DNA of 26,776 bases from CADAWZ01 sp045114665 (GCA_045114665.1 JBGUKW010000151.1:1-26776), one strand, 5' to 3'; positions 16,205 through 24,929 are shown, numbered from the stretch's first letter. Made by a program: numbers and translations. The notes: a model not told the origin generated them from the sequence alone.

Positions 16205-17392
16205 TTATTTTTTATTTATTAATTCTACAGTTTCTCTTGCTATTGCAAGTTCTTCATTTGTTGGAATAACAAGAACTTTTACTTTTCCTGTTCCTATGTC
16301 AAAAGCATTTTCTTTATTTGCTTTTTCGTCTATTTCGATTCCAAAATTGCTCAAATCTGACAATGCAATTTTTCTTCCATCTGGGGAGTGTTCACCTATT
16401 CCACCAGTGAACACGATTGCATCTACTCCACCAAGTACAAAAGCGTAAGAGCCAATATATTTTTTTACTCTGTAGAAGAACATTTCAAAAGCAAGAGCTA
16501 ATTTTTCATCGCCTTCTTGCCAACCTTTTTCCACTGCTCTCATATCGCTTGGACCACCAGTGATGCCTTTGAGACCACATTGTTTATTTAGATATGTTGT
16601 CATCTCTTTAGCTGTCATATTGTTTTCTTCCATTAAGAAGAGAGGAATTGAAGCATCTATATCACCACAACGAGTTCCCATCATAAGACCTTCCAATGGA
16701 GTAAATCCCATTGATGTGTCAATACTCTTTCCGTTTTTGACTGCTGCTACAGAAGCACCATTTCCAAGATGACAAGTTATTATTTTGAGTTCTTCAATAG
16801 GTTTGCCTAAATATTCTGCTGCTTTATGTGCAACATATTTGTGAGATGTACCGTGGAAACCATATTTTCTTACTGCATGTTTTTCGTAGTTTTCATAAGG
16901 AATTGGATACATATATGCAACGGCTGGCATATCATGATGGAAAGCTGTATCAAATACGAGAGTTTGTACAGCATTTGGAAGTCTCTCTTCTGCTGCTTTT
17001 ACTCCAAGAATATTTGGAATATTGTGTAGTGGAGCAAGTTTAGCTCCTTCTGTTTCCATATACTCTACTATGTCTTTTGTAGCAATTTTAGATTCAGATA
17101 TCTTTCCTCCATGAACAGCTCTGTTTCCTACTCCTGCGATTTCATTTACATCTTTTACAACTCCATTTTCAGGGTCTAAAAGTGAATCAATAATCCATTT
17201 TAATGCCTGTTTGTGGTCTTCTATTTTTGTATTTGCTTTGACTTCTTTTTTACCAGTTGGTTTATATGTAACTATTGCATTGTCAGAACCGACTTCTTCA
17301 ACGATTCCTTTTGCTATTACAGATTCATCTGACATATCAAATAGCTGATATTTTACAGATGAACTACCACTGTTTAATACAAGTATCTTCAT
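16205..17392 (-). CDS. ackA: Acetate kinase
   Basis: A full-length acetate kinase of 395 residues. It interconverts acetyl phosphate + ADP and acetate + ATP, giving substrate-level ATP in fermenting bacteria. Family motifs are clear: LVLNSGSSSVKYQLF at 4-18, FHGTSHKYV (about 179-187), HLGNGASVAAV (about 208-218), DTSMGFTPLEGLMMGTR and the adenosine motif FTGGIGEHSP near 330. ATG at 17390-17392 follows AAAGGA with 6 bases between. No phosphate acetyltransferase gene is beside it, so the pathway partner must lie elsewhere. It seems to be transcribed alone. The 165 bp upstream hold a copy of a dispersed repeat and no promoter I can assign. Confidence 0.98.
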   Translation of the reverse strand: MKILVLNSGSSSVKYQLFDMSDESVIAKGIVEEVGSDNAIVTYKPTGKKEVKANTKIEDHKQALKWIIDSLLDPENGVVKDVNEIAGVGNRAVHGGKISESKIATKDIVEYMETEGAKLAPLHNIPNILGVKAAEERLPNAVQTLVFDTAFHHDMPAVAYMYPIPYENYEKHAVRKYGFHGTSHKYVAHKAAEYLGKPIEELKIITCHLGNGASVAAVKNGKSIDTSMGFTPLEGLMMGTRCGDIDASIPLFLMEENNMTAKEMTTYLNKQCGLKGITGGPSDMRAVEKGWQEGDEKLALAFEMFFYRVKKYIGSYAFVLGGVDAIVFTGGIGEHSPDGRKIALSDLSNFGIEIDEKANKENAFDIGTGKVKVLVIPTNEELAIARETVELINKK

Positions 17393-17481
17393 TTTTTTAT
17401 CCTTTCATAGTCTTTCGTCTTTATTCTTTTAAGAAAACAAAAATTTTTAGTATCTTGTTTTTCTGACTTTTTGAAAATTGC

Positions 17482-17527
17482 TATAAATGGTTGAGATTGC
17501 CACGGTTGCTCCTCTGCAATGACATCT
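17482..17527. repeat. Dispersed repeat copy, ATTGC...GCAAT core, upstream of ackA
   Basis: Read on the minus strand this is AGATGTCATTGC, GAGGAGC, CCGTGGCAATCTCAACCA and TTTATAG in order. The same blocks occur in the same order at 26662-26706 near the window end (AGATGTCATTGC, GAGGGAGC, ACCGTGGCAATCTCAACCA). The core has inverted ends ATTGC/GCAAT and could form a small hairpin. A sequence of the type GTCATTGCGAGG...CGTGGCAATCT recurs in unrelated bacterial genomes, so this looks like a widespread mobile repeat. No terminal inverted repeats are visible around this copy. Confidence 0.7.
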
Positions 17528-17557
17528 CTGCTAAATAATTTTCTGTGAATATAAAAT

Positions 17558-18079
17558 TTATCCTAAATTTCTTATGGTATCAATTAGATGATCCATCTCA
17601 TCTTTTGCAAAAGGTGCTACATAATCTTTAAGTATGTACTTTATTATCATTTTAGAGTTTGTCATATTATGTTCTTTTGCATATTTTATAATATTTTCAT
17701 CTGACAAAAGCTCTTCAGTAGGAATATTATACTTTACTTCAACGAAATTTTTGTTTTCTTTTCCCTTATCTCTACTTGCACGAACCCATATTTCAAATAT
17801 TTGATCGCTGTGTTTGCTTTTTTTCAATTCATTTTCAAGTTTTTCTTTGATTTCAGTATTTTCAAGTGGAAAATAGTAAGGAGCACTAAATACGAGAAGA
17901 TTTCCATTTGTTGTTTCACGAGTTTTTTCGAAACCAAATGTCTTGTTGCTTTTTACATCTAAAAATCTGAGTCCACCTTTTTTAGTAGGTCTTCCGTCTG
18001 CTATGTATATTCCATATAGTCCACTTAATATTTGGTTTATTTCTTCTGAGACCAGTTTGTAATTAATATTTGTTGACAT
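17558..18079 (-). CDS. Unrecognised 173-residue protein
   Basis: I do not recognise this protein. It has no signal peptide or membrane helix and is rich in charged residues. The first half looks like alternating beta strands (LYGIYIADGR, GGLRFLDVKS, NGNLLVFSAPYYF). A central part includes a strand with EIWVRASRDKG and KNFVEVKYNIP. The last third is helical (about 122-170), with an Asn/Lys-rich turn. ATG at 18077-18079 has GGAG 9 bases upstream, a good ribosome site. It follows the Wzt-type ATPase gene by 69 bp on the same strand, so it could be the last gene of that operon, but the gap allows a separate promoter. It is a convincing gene because of its codon use and ribosome site. Confidence 0.8.
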   Translation of the reverse strand: MSTNINYKLVSEEINQILSGLYGIYIADGRPTKKGGLRFLDVKSNKTFGFEKTRETTNGNLLVFSAPYYFPLENTEIKEKLENELKKSKHSDQIFEIWVRASRDKGKENKNFVEVKYNIPTEELLSDENIIKYAKEHNMTNSKMIIKYILKDYVAPFAKDEMDHLIDTIRNLG

Positions 18080-18148
18080 CTATAAACTCCATTTTTTTTT
18101 GATTTTTGACAATTCTTTTATAATAAAAAGAAATCCTTTATTTTCATT

Positions 18149-19330
18149 TTAATCTGTTTTTTTACAGGTAAAATCAAGATTGAAAATACCTATATTTTCA
18201 TAATCTGCTTGGATTGTTATATTAGATTCTTGATGTTTACAACATTCTATTCCATCTTCTCTTTTTAGAACAGATTTTATATTATATCTTCCTGTATTAA
18301 ATGGTATAGATTTTACATCAAAATTTAATGTTGTTGTTTCATCTTTTTTAAGTTCTATAAATCCACTGTCAATAACTGATATAAGTTGATTATCTGCTGT
18401 TAAAAATAGTATTTCAGCTTTTATCTTTCCGTCTTCTTTTATTTTTTTTATTGTTATAGTTGGATGAATTGAAATACCGCTTTTTATATCTTTTTCTAAA
18501 ACTGATTTATTGTTGTCATCGTTTATTTGGAAATCAAGTATTGTAGCTTCATTTGTATATTTTTCTTCAGGTTCATTTGATTTTACTTGTTTTACTGACA
18601 TAAATGACAAATATTGTTCAATAACTTCTTTTGACTTTCCATCACTTTTTATAATTCCATCTTGAAGCCATATACATCTGTCACAAAATTCTGAAACAGA
18701 ACCAAGATTGTGAGATACAAGCACAATCGTCACTTGCTTTCTTTTAAATTCTCTCATTTTTTCAAAGCATTTTTTTTGAAAGTTAGTATCACCAACAGCA
18801 AGAATTTCATCAATCAACAATATTTCAGGATTTATGTGAATTGCAACAGAAAATGCTAATTTTAGATACATTCCTGAAGAATATGTTCTTATAGGATTGT
18901 CAATAAATTCTCTTATTTCAGAAAAATCTATTATTGAATCTATATTTTTTTCAACATCTTTTCTCTTCATTCCGAAAATAGCTGCATTTACATATATGTT
19001 TTCTCTTCCTGTAAAATCAGGATGAAAACCTGCTCCTAATTGTATTAGACAAGATAACCTTCCATTTACTTTTATACTTCCTGCATTTGGATAAATTATA
19101 CCTGCTATTAGAGATAATAATGTGCTTTTTCCGCAACCATTATGTCCTATAAGACCGATTGATTCGCCTTTTTTAACTGTTAAATTTATATCTTTTAATA
19201 CTTTAAATGGGGTATAAGAGTTAGACCTCAGCATTAAAAGTTTTTCTTTTAGTGTAAGAGGTTTGTCTTTAAATACTTTGAATTCTTTTGATAAATTTTT
19301 TATATCTATTGCTATATTATCTTCATTCAT
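18149..19330 (-). CDS. ABC-transporter ATPase for polysaccharide export, Wzt/TagH type
   Basis: I take the start at ATG 19328-19330 (393 residues), 7 bp after the permease stop with AGAGGA 12 bases upstream. A longer frame beginning with TTG at 19366 would overlap the permease. The ATPase domain has Walker A GHNGCGKST (62-70), signature YSSGM (150-154), Walker B LLIDE (171-175) and switch His at SHN (206-208). The N-terminal layout (DIKNLSKEFK, then LLMLRSNS before the core) and the variant signature YSSGM are typical of O-antigen, teichoic-acid and capsule exporters. Residues about 265-393 form a beta-rich C-terminal domain like the Wzt carbohydrate-binding domain that recognises the glycan end. 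It energises the permease encoded just before it. Confidence 0.9.
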   Translation of the reverse strand: MNEDNIAIDIKNLSKEFKVFKDKPLTLKEKLLMLRSNSYTPFKVLKDINLTVKKGESIGLIGHNGCGKSTLLSLIAGIIYPNAGSIKVNGRLSCLIQLGAGFHPDFTGRENIYVNAAIFGMKRKDVEKNIDSIIDFSEIREFIDNPIRTYSSGMYLKLAFSVAIHINPEILLIDEILAVGDTNFQKKCFEKMREFKRKQVTIVLVSHNLGSVSEFCDRCIWLQDGIIKSDGKSKEVIEQYLSFMSVKQVKSNEPEEKYTNEATILDFQINDDNNKSVLEKDIKSGISIHPTITIKKIKEDGKIKAEILFLTADNQLISVIDSGFIELKKDETTTLNFDVKSIPFNTGRYNIKSVLKREDGIECCKHQESNITIQADYENIGIFNLDFTCKKTD

Positions 19331-19337
19331 ATTTGTT

Positions 19338-20144
19338 TTATAAATCCTCTGCAAATGTTTTTTCAAAATATTTAAATATAAAATATCCTAAAATAAAAAT
19401 AATAATTCCTTCTGTTAAAGCTATTAATAAGCCTATAAAATTTGGCATTCTTCCATATAGCATTACATCTCTGTAGGATAACATTATAGCCGTAACAGGA
19501 TTTATCAATATAAGCCAAAATTGAGGATTTATTGTTTTTCCAAGTATAGTTATATTATTGGGGACCATATCTATTTTATACAATATAGGGGTTACATAAA
19601 ACCAAGCCATAGTTATTATTCCAACAATTTGTTGGACATCTCTAAATTTTACATTTAGGGCTGATACGATATAACATAGTCCTGTTTGGTATATAAATTG
19701 AATTATCATTATTATTGGAAAGAAGAGTAAATAGATCGTAAAATTTAGTTTTGACAATATCATCGCTATTAAAAGAATCGGTATGCAGTAGATAAAATCA
19801 ACTATATAGGTTAATGATACTGATATTGGAAGGAGCTGCCTTGGAAAAAAAATTTTTTTTACAAGATCAGAATTACCTGTTATAGCTACTAAAGAACCAT
19901 TAATTGCAGATGTAAATTCAGACCAAGGAACAAGTGCTACAAATAGAAACATTGTGTAATTAGGTTCTTGAATTCTAAATATATATTTAAATACTACTGA
20001 ATATATAATTAATTGAGCTAATGGATTTATAAATGTCCATAAAAAACCGAGAAATGAGCCTTTGTATCTTGCATTTAATGATTTACTTACAAAAGTCATC
20101 AATAGCTCTCTGTATTTGAATATTTCTTTGAAGTGGGTTAACAT
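19338..20144 (-). CDS. ABC-2-type polysaccharide export permease, Wzm/TagG type
   Basis: A 268-residue inner-membrane protein with six predicted helices. The N-terminal amphipathic part (FKEIFKYRELLMTFVSKSL) and the NARYKGSFLGFLWTFINPLAQL segment (about 24-45) are characteristic of O-antigen/teichoic-acid export permeases, as is FFPRQLLPIS near residue 100. It would form the channel that moves a lipid-linked glycan across the cytoplasmic membrane with the ATPase downstream. It starts 2 bp after the LysM gene stop and ends 7 bp before the ATPase start, so the three genes are tightly coupled. No glycosyltransferases are in the window, so the glycan cannot be named. Confidence 0.92.
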   Translation of the reverse strand: MLTHFKEIFKYRELLMTFVSKSLNARYKGSFLGFLWTFINPLAQLIIYSVVFKYIFRIQEPNYTMFLFVALVPWSEFTSAINGSLVAITGNSDLVKKIFFPRQLLPISVSLTYIVDFIYCIPILLIAMILSKLNFTIYLLFFPIIMIIQFIYQTGLCYIVSALNVKFRDVQQIVGIITMAWFYVTPILYKIDMVPNNITILGKTINPQFWLILINPVTAIMLSYRDVMLYGRMPNFIGLLIALTEGIIIFILGYFIFKYFEKTFAEDL

Positions 20145-20146
20145 TG

Positions 20147-20803
20147 TTATTTTTCCGATAATTTTTTTAGTTCTTCTTTTAATTCTTTATGGTGTGCATA
20201 CCATTTGTATAAATCTTGAAGGAGTGGAACTCTAAGACCTTGATCTACATATATTTCAAGTCTTTCTGGGTTTAAGTTGTTATATTCACCAAGTGCTTGA
20301 ACAGTCGATCTATCTTTTGTTTTATAACATTTCCATGCAACAGTTTCAAGTGCATCACCATGTCTGACATAATATATTTTTACTCTATCTTGTCTTATTC
20401 CAGTTGTGTCATTTTTTATTTTTTCTTTTAGTTCTTTTATCTTTTCTGTATTGTCTTCTACAATTACATTTTTTTTCTGTTTATCTTCTTTTTTATTTGG
20501 TTTATCGAGATCTTCAGAACCTATACCTTCAAGCTCTTCAGGAGTTAATATTTTTCGTTCCAATCTTGAAACTCTCTCTGATATCCTTTTCATATCCTTT
20601 TTGCCAAATCCACCAAAAATCTGACCAGATATATTTAGTATAATCAGAAGAGATAGAAGACCTATTATTATATAATCTTTTATAGATATTTTCCCAAGTT
20701 CTCTTATACTTGATAAGATTTTTTCATAAGTATGCTCAATATGCTTATTTTTTAATATCTCTTCTTTGTTTTTTGAATTTCCGTCGATATTTTTGTTATC
20801 CAT
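20147..20803 (-). CDS. Membrane-anchored LysM-like protein
   Basis: A 218-residue protein with a cytoplasmic, charged N-terminus (1-40), one membrane helix (about 43-62, IIIGLLSLLIILNISGQIFG), a charged coiled-coil-like stretch (70-135) and a LysM-like domain (about 144-193). The LysM match is YYVRHGDALETVAWKCY, then NNLNPERLEIYVDQGLRVP, the usual GD...A...NN...I..G..L.VP pattern. A charged helix ends it. LysM domains bind peptidoglycan or related GlcNAc polymers, so it would tether to the cell wall outside the membrane. It starts 14 bp after the thrC stop and ends 2 bp before the exporter permease start. This context suggests an exporter-associated wall anchor (inference). ATG follows GGAG by 10 bases. 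Confidence 0.8.
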   Translation of the reverse strand: MDNKNIDGNSKNKEEILKNKHIEHTYEKILSSIRELGKISIKDYIIIGLLSLLIILNISGQIFGGFGKKDMKRISERVSRLERKILTPEELEGIGSEDLDKPNKKEDKQKKNVIVEDNTEKIKELKEKIKNDTTGIRQDRVKIYYVRHGDALETVAWKCYKTKDRSTVQALGEYNNLNPERLEIYVDQGLRVPLLQDLYKWYAHHKELKEELKKLSEK

Positions 20804-20817
20804 TAATGAATACTCCG

Positions 20818-22062
20818 TTAAGATTCCTGTATAACTTTAATTGCTTCTTCAATAGAAGGCTCTGTTATATGTGGAGTTCCAGCCACTTTCATTGCTGAGT
20901 CAACATCTTTTAGTCCATTTCCAGTTGCTATACATACTATTGTTTCATTTTCTTTGAATAGACCTTGTTTGGCAAGTTCTTTGAACCCTGCAACAGAAGC
21001 TGAACCAGCAGGTTCAGTGAAAATTCCAGTCATACTTGATATTTCTTTTAATGCTTCAAGAATTTTTTCATCACTAAACTCTACACAAGTTCCATTTGAT
21101 TCAAGAACAGCTTTTACAGCACCTATTCCATCTCTTGGAAGATCGACAGATATTGAATCAGCTAAAGTTGTAGCAGATATTGTCTCTATTTTTATGTTGT
21201 CAAGAGTGCTATTTTTAACACTTTTTACTACCGCATTGCTTTTTTCGGATTGGGCAGCACAAATTTTAGGAAGTTTGTCTATAAGACCTACATTGTATAA
21301 ATCTTTGAATCCCTTCCATATTCCACTTATTATATTTCCGTCTCCTACAGATACTAAAACCCAGTCAGGAGCTTTCCAACCTAATTGCTCACATATTTCA
21401 AAAGAACAACTTTTTTTCCCTTCCCTTGTGAAAGGATTGTAACCTGTATTTCTGTTAAACCAGCCATATTTTTCACATATGTCATGACATAAGTCAAATG
21501 CCATATCATAAGTACCATTTACAGCTATAACTTTTGCACCATATAACAATAATTGTGCAATTTTTGCTTTTGGAGCTGTTTTGGGAACAAATATAATAGG
21601 GGATATGCCTACACTTGCACAAAGACAAGCCATTGAAGAGCCTGCATTTCCTGTTGAGGCACCAGCAATTTTTTGGGCTTTGAATTCAAATGATTTAGCA
21701 AGTGCGATGCTTCCTGCTCTGTCTTTTAATGAGCCACTTGGATTTTTGCCTTCATCTTTTATATATAAGTTGGGATAACCATATTTTTTGCCAAGAGTTT
21801 CTGTCTTGTAAAGTGGTGTCCAACCAACTTGAAGAGGTGATTTTGTTGTGTTTTCTTCAAGGGGATAAAAATGAGAATACCTTAACATATTGTAATTTCT
21901 ATTCTCTTCAAAGAATTTTTTGGTGGCTTGTTCTTTTATTTTTGAATAATCATATACAATTTCTAAATTGCTATTACATTTTTCACAAACATAAGTTATT
22001 TTGTCTGTCATTTCTTTTTCGAATCCACATGACATACATTTGTATCCAATGGCACTACTCAT
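20818..22062 (-). CDS. thrC: Threonine synthase
   Basis: A 414-residue pyridoxal-phosphate enzyme converting O-phosphohomoserine to threonine. An N-terminal zinc-ribbon-like region has Cys9, Cys12, Cys26 and Cys29 (CMSCGF and CEKCN). The PLP lysine is Lys113 in NPSGSLKDRAG (107-117). Further marks are GASTGNAGSSMA, a phosphate-binding GDGN loop and the late IVCIATGNGLKD block. It belongs to the short threonine synthase class related to fold-type II enzymes. The start ATG at 22060-22062 has a strong AGGGGG site. It appears to head the operon with the LysM protein and the polysaccharide exporter. A possible promoter lies about 65-90 bp upstream. No other threonine pathway gene is nearby. Confidence 0.95.
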   Translation of the reverse strand: MSSAIGYKCMSCGFEKEMTDKITYVCEKCNSNLEIVYDYSKIKEQATKKFFEENRNYNMLRYSHFYPLEENTTKSPLQVGWTPLYKTETLGKKYGYPNLYIKDEGKNPSGSLKDRAGSIALAKSFEFKAQKIAGASTGNAGSSMACLCASVGISPIIFVPKTAPKAKIAQLLLYGAKVIAVNGTYDMAFDLCHDICEKYGWFNRNTGYNPFTREGKKSCSFEICEQLGWKAPDWVLVSVGDGNIISGIWKGFKDLYNVGLIDKLPKICAAQSEKSNAVVKSVKNSTLDNIKIETISATTLADSISVDLPRDGIGAVKAVLESNGTCVEFSDEKILEALKEISSMTGIFTEPAGSASVAGFKELAKQGLFKENETIVCIATGNGLKDVDSAMKVAGTPHITEPSIEEAIKVIQES

Positions 22063-22124
22063 TTTTTCCCCCTATAATTTTTTTTGTCTTTTGTCCAGTC
22101 TTCCGTTTGGTTTGCATAAAGGCT

Positions 22125-22156
22125 ATTATAATAAAGTAGATGTTTTAGCAAAACAT
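22125..22156 (-). promoter_or_regulatory. Possible thrC promoter with palindrome at its -35 side
   Basis: On the minus strand a consensus TATAAT occupies 22130-22125. TTGCTA (22151-22146) stands upstream with a spacer of only 15 bases, so the -35 is imperfect. A small perfect palindrome ATGTTTT-AGC-AAAACAT (22140-22156) covers that -35 region and might be an operator. The rest of the arcC-thrC gap (22063-22223) shows nothing else I can name. Confidence 0.4.
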
Positions 22157-22223
22157 TTTTGTGTTATATATAGTGATCGACTTATACCTAAAAACTAAAA
22201 AAATTGTTTTTCACTATACTTTA

Positions 22224-23159
22224 TTATTTTATATGTGTACCAGTCTTTCCATCAATAGCATCTTTTATGTGTGGAGGGTCTGTTATAATAACCTCTTTTC
22301 CTCCATTTTCAAGGAAAGATATTGCAGCTTTTATCTTTGGAAGCATGCTACCTGGTTTGAAATGACCTTCTTCGAGATATTTCTTTATCTCTTCCAAAGT
22401 TACATTGTCCAATGCTTGCTGATTTTCTTTTCCAAAATTTAGATATACTTTTTCAACAGCTGTTGAAATTATGAATACATCACTTTTTATATTTCCTGCT
22501 AAAAGTGCAGAGGCATAGTCTTTATCAATGACAGCAGGAACACCTTCTAATTCGCCTTTGTCATTTTTGATGACAGGAATTCCGCCACCACCTGTGCAGA
22601 TTACAATAAATCCTTTTTCTATAAGTGATTCTATTGCTTTTTCTTCCACTATCTCTTTTGGAAGTGGAGAAGCTACAACTCTTCTATATCCTCTTCCTGC
22701 ATCTTCTGTCATTATCCAACCTGATTTTTTTCTTTCTTCTGCTTCTTCAGCTGAATAAAAAGAACCAATAGGTTTTGTTGGATTTTGAAAAGCAGGATCA
22801 TTTTTATCAACTATAACTTGTGTTACGACTGTAACTGCAGTTTTGTCTATCCCTCTTTTTTTCATTATATTCCAAAGAGCTTGTTGAAAATTATATCCCA
22901 ATGCTCCCTGAGTATCTGCACCGCAAGAATCAAGTGGTACTTCATGTATTTTGTTTCTTGCAAGTTCTGATCTCAAAAGTATAAATCCAACTTGTGGACC
23001 ATTTCCATGGGTTATTACAACATTATATCCACTTTCTATAATGTCAACAATATGTTCGCATGATTCATAAGCTGCTAAATATTGATCATGAACAGATTGT
23101 TTTGTCTTATCTTTGATTAGAGAGTTTCCTCCCAATGCGATTACTGCAAGTTTGCTCAT
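22224..23159 (-). CDS. arcC: Carbamate kinase
   Basis: A 311-residue carbamate kinase of normal length. It makes ATP from carbamoyl phosphate and ADP, releasing carbamate, usually as the last step of arginine deiminase or allantoin/purine breakdown. Family motifs: ALGGNSL (8-14), VVITHGNGPQVG (about 46-57), SCGADTQGALGY, CTGGGGIPV and VIDKDYASALLA. ATG has a near-ideal AAGGAG 7 bases upstream. It lies 12 bp after the pilT stop, so it shares a transcript with a pilus gene with no evident functional link. No arginine deiminase or ornithine carbamoyltransferase gene is present here, so the source of carbamoyl phosphate is unknown. Confidence 0.97.
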   Translation of the reverse strand: MSKLAVIALGGNSLIKDKTKQSVHDQYLAAYESCEHIVDIIESGYNVVITHGNGPQVGFILLRSELARNKIHEVPLDSCGADTQGALGYNFQQALWNIMKKRGIDKTAVTVVTQVIVDKNDPAFQNPTKPIGSFYSAEEAEERKKSGWIMTEDAGRGYRRVVASPLPKEIVEEKAIESLIEKGFIVICTGGGGIPVIKNDKGELEGVPAVIDKDYASALLAGNIKSDVFIISTAVEKVYLNFGKENQQALDNVTLEEIKKYLEEGHFKPGSMLPKIKAAISFLENGGKEVIITDPPHIKDAIDGKTGTHIK

Positions 23160-23171
23160 TTTTTTTACTCC

Positions 23172-24770
23172 TTAACCTAATTGCTCTCTTATCATTAAAC
23201 TTAACTCATTTGGCTCTTCAGCATAAGCCATTGCTGCTTCTTCAGATATTAAACCTTCTTTTAATTTTTCTATAAATGATTGATTGAATGTAATCATTCC
23301 ATCAGAAGCTCCCTCTTGAATATATTGATATATTTCATGATAAGAACTTGTTCTTATTAAACTTGCTATAGTTGGTGTAACATACATCAATTCAGGAACT
23401 AAAATTCTTCTTTCCATATCAATAGAAGGAATTAACTTATGGGATAATATGCCACACAATGTTGCTGCAAGAGATGTACACACAATCATTCTTTCAGATG
23501 GTTGGAACATGTCTATAATTCTACTTATTGTCTGTATTGCATTAGATGAGTGAAGTGTTGATATTACAAGATGTCCTGTTTCTGCGGCTTTTAGTGCTTG
23601 ACTTATTGTCTCATGGTCTCTAAGTTCTCCCAAAAGAATAACATCTGGGTCTTGTCTTAGAGTTGCTTTCATTCCTTCACTATAACTGACAGTATCTATT
23701 CCAACCTCTCTTTGTGAAATCAGTGATTCTTTATCTTGAAAAACATATTCAATAGGATCTTCTAAAGTTATGACATGATATTTTGCATTTTGATTTAGAT
23801 TTTCGATCATAGCTGCCATAGAGGTAGATTTTCCACTTCCTGTTGGACCAGTTAAGAGGAATAATCCACTTGTAAATGAAAGAGCTTTGTTTATTGACTC
23901 TGGAATTCCAAGTTCTTCGAGAGTTGGAATAGTTGTTTTCACAAGTCTCATTGCAGCTGCAAGAGTTCCTTTTTGAAGATATATATTTGTTCTAAATCTT
24001 CCCTGCTCTCGCTGGAAAGAAAAATCGAGTTGTCCATCTTGGACTAATTTTTCTTTTTGTTTTTTTGTCAATAGTGGTAATAAAAGTCTTCTTAAATCTG
24101 TTGGAGTTAAAGGTTCTTCACCAACAGGAACTAATTCGCCCTCTATCCTTATCATTGGAGCAGAACCAACTTTAAGATGCATATCTGAGCCATTGTGTTG
24201 TGCTTGTAGAATTAAAAGGTCTTGCAACTCTGCTTGCAATTCTGATTTTATCGGAATTGGAGCAAATATCTGAAATTCATCATCTTCATCTCTTGAAATA
24301 CTTACGATTGAAGATGAAAGTTTTCCAGAATTTTTAAATAGAGCTCTTATTTCTTCATCTTTCTTTAAAGAGTCACTTTTCAACTCATCAATCATTTTTT
24401 TCATCTCAGCAATTTGTGCAAATAAGTCCTGTTGAGGTATTTGTGCTGGTATTGGCGGTAGTTGTTGAGGAGATGAAAATGACTGGATATTGTTCATCAT
24501 TTTGTTTGGTATTGTTTGTTGAAATTGCCTATTTGTAAATTTGTTAGAGTTGTCTATTGTTACTGGCATTTGATTATATTGTTGATGATTGAATTGTTGC
24601 TCATTAATCATCGGTTTATAGCCATTGTCGATAAGGTTTGGATTGCGAGACATTCTCATATCTTGTTTTTGTTGAGTTTCAGAATTCCTCATAGTTTGTG
24701 GAAAATCTGGCATGACCCCAATATCTTTCCTTTTTCCGAATTGATTCTGTGGAATATTGTTATCGGACAT
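23172..24770 (-). CDS. pilT: Type IV pilus retraction ATPase PilT with long Q/N-rich N-terminus
   Basis: The C-terminal about 350 residues are a PilT/GspE-type ATPase: Walker A GPTGSGKST, Asp box VITLEDPIEYV, Walker B VILLGELRD and His box GHLVISTLH. IRTSSYHEIYQYIQ stands where PilT has its AIRNLIRE-type motif. PilT hexamers depolymerise type IV pili at the inner membrane for twitching motility and DNA uptake. The protein is 532 residues from ATG 24768-24770, whereas PilT is usually about 345-370. The extra N-terminus (about 1-165) is rich in Gln, Asn, Pro and Met, with a short coiled coil near 115-145, and looks disordered. An ATG at 24779 is only 2 bases from AAAGG. The ATG at 24770 sits 11 bases from it, so I prefer that one. 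Confidence 0.9.
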   Translation of the reverse strand: MSDNNIPQNQFGKRKDIGVMPDFPQTMRNSETQQKQDMRMSRNPNLIDNGYKPMINEQQFNHQQYNQMPVTIDNSNKFTNRQFQQTIPNKMMNNIQSFSSPQQLPPIPAQIPQQDLFAQIAEMKKMIDELKSDSLKKDEEIRALFKNSGKLSSSIVSISRDEDDEFQIFAPIPIKSELQAELQDLLILQAQHNGSDMHLKVGSAPMIRIEGELVPVGEEPLTPTDLRRLLLPLLTKKQKEKLVQDGQLDFSFQREQGRFRTNIYLQKGTLAAAMRLVKTTIPTLEELGIPESINKALSFTSGLFLLTGPTGSGKSTSMAAMIENLNQNAKYHVITLEDPIEYVFQDKESLISQREVGIDTVSYSEGMKATLRQDPDVILLGELRDHETISQALKAAETGHLVISTLHSSNAIQTISRIIDMFQPSERMIVCTSLAATLCGILSHKLIPSIDMERRILVPELMYVTPTIASLIRTSSYHEIYQYIQEGASDGMITFNQSFIEKLKEGLISEEAAMAYAEEPNELSLMIREQLG

Positions 24771-24901
24771 AATAGGCATTACCTTTCAATTCTTATTTAT
24801 TTAAAGTTGGCTTTTGTTAATTTTCTATAACTTTAAATTATTTCTATTATTCGTTTATTTTTCCTATTTATTTTTTATAATTTGATAATTAAACTTTATT
24901 T

Positions 24902-24929
24902 TTGACAAATTTTTTCTTTGTGATATAGT
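24902..24929 (+). promoter_or_regulatory. Sigma-70-type promoter for the YfcE-like gene
   Basis: TTGACA (24902-24907) and TATAGT (24924-24929) are 16 bases apart. They lie 27 bp before the ATG at 24956, which has AGGAG at 24941-24945. The opposing pilT start is 132 bp away, and no equally clear promoter is visible for it. Confidence 0.7.

Noticed and set aside
18110..18135. AT-only inverted repeat TTCTTTT...AAAAGAA between the Wzt-type gene and the 173-residue gene
   Set aside because: Too short and A/T-rich to separate from chance; no GC stem or T-tail to support a terminator.
19331..19366. Longer TTG start for the Wzt-type ATPase
   Set aside because: It would overlap the permease gene by 29 bp and lacks a ribosome site. 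The ATG at 19330 has AGAGGA upstream and begins just before the conserved ABC domain.
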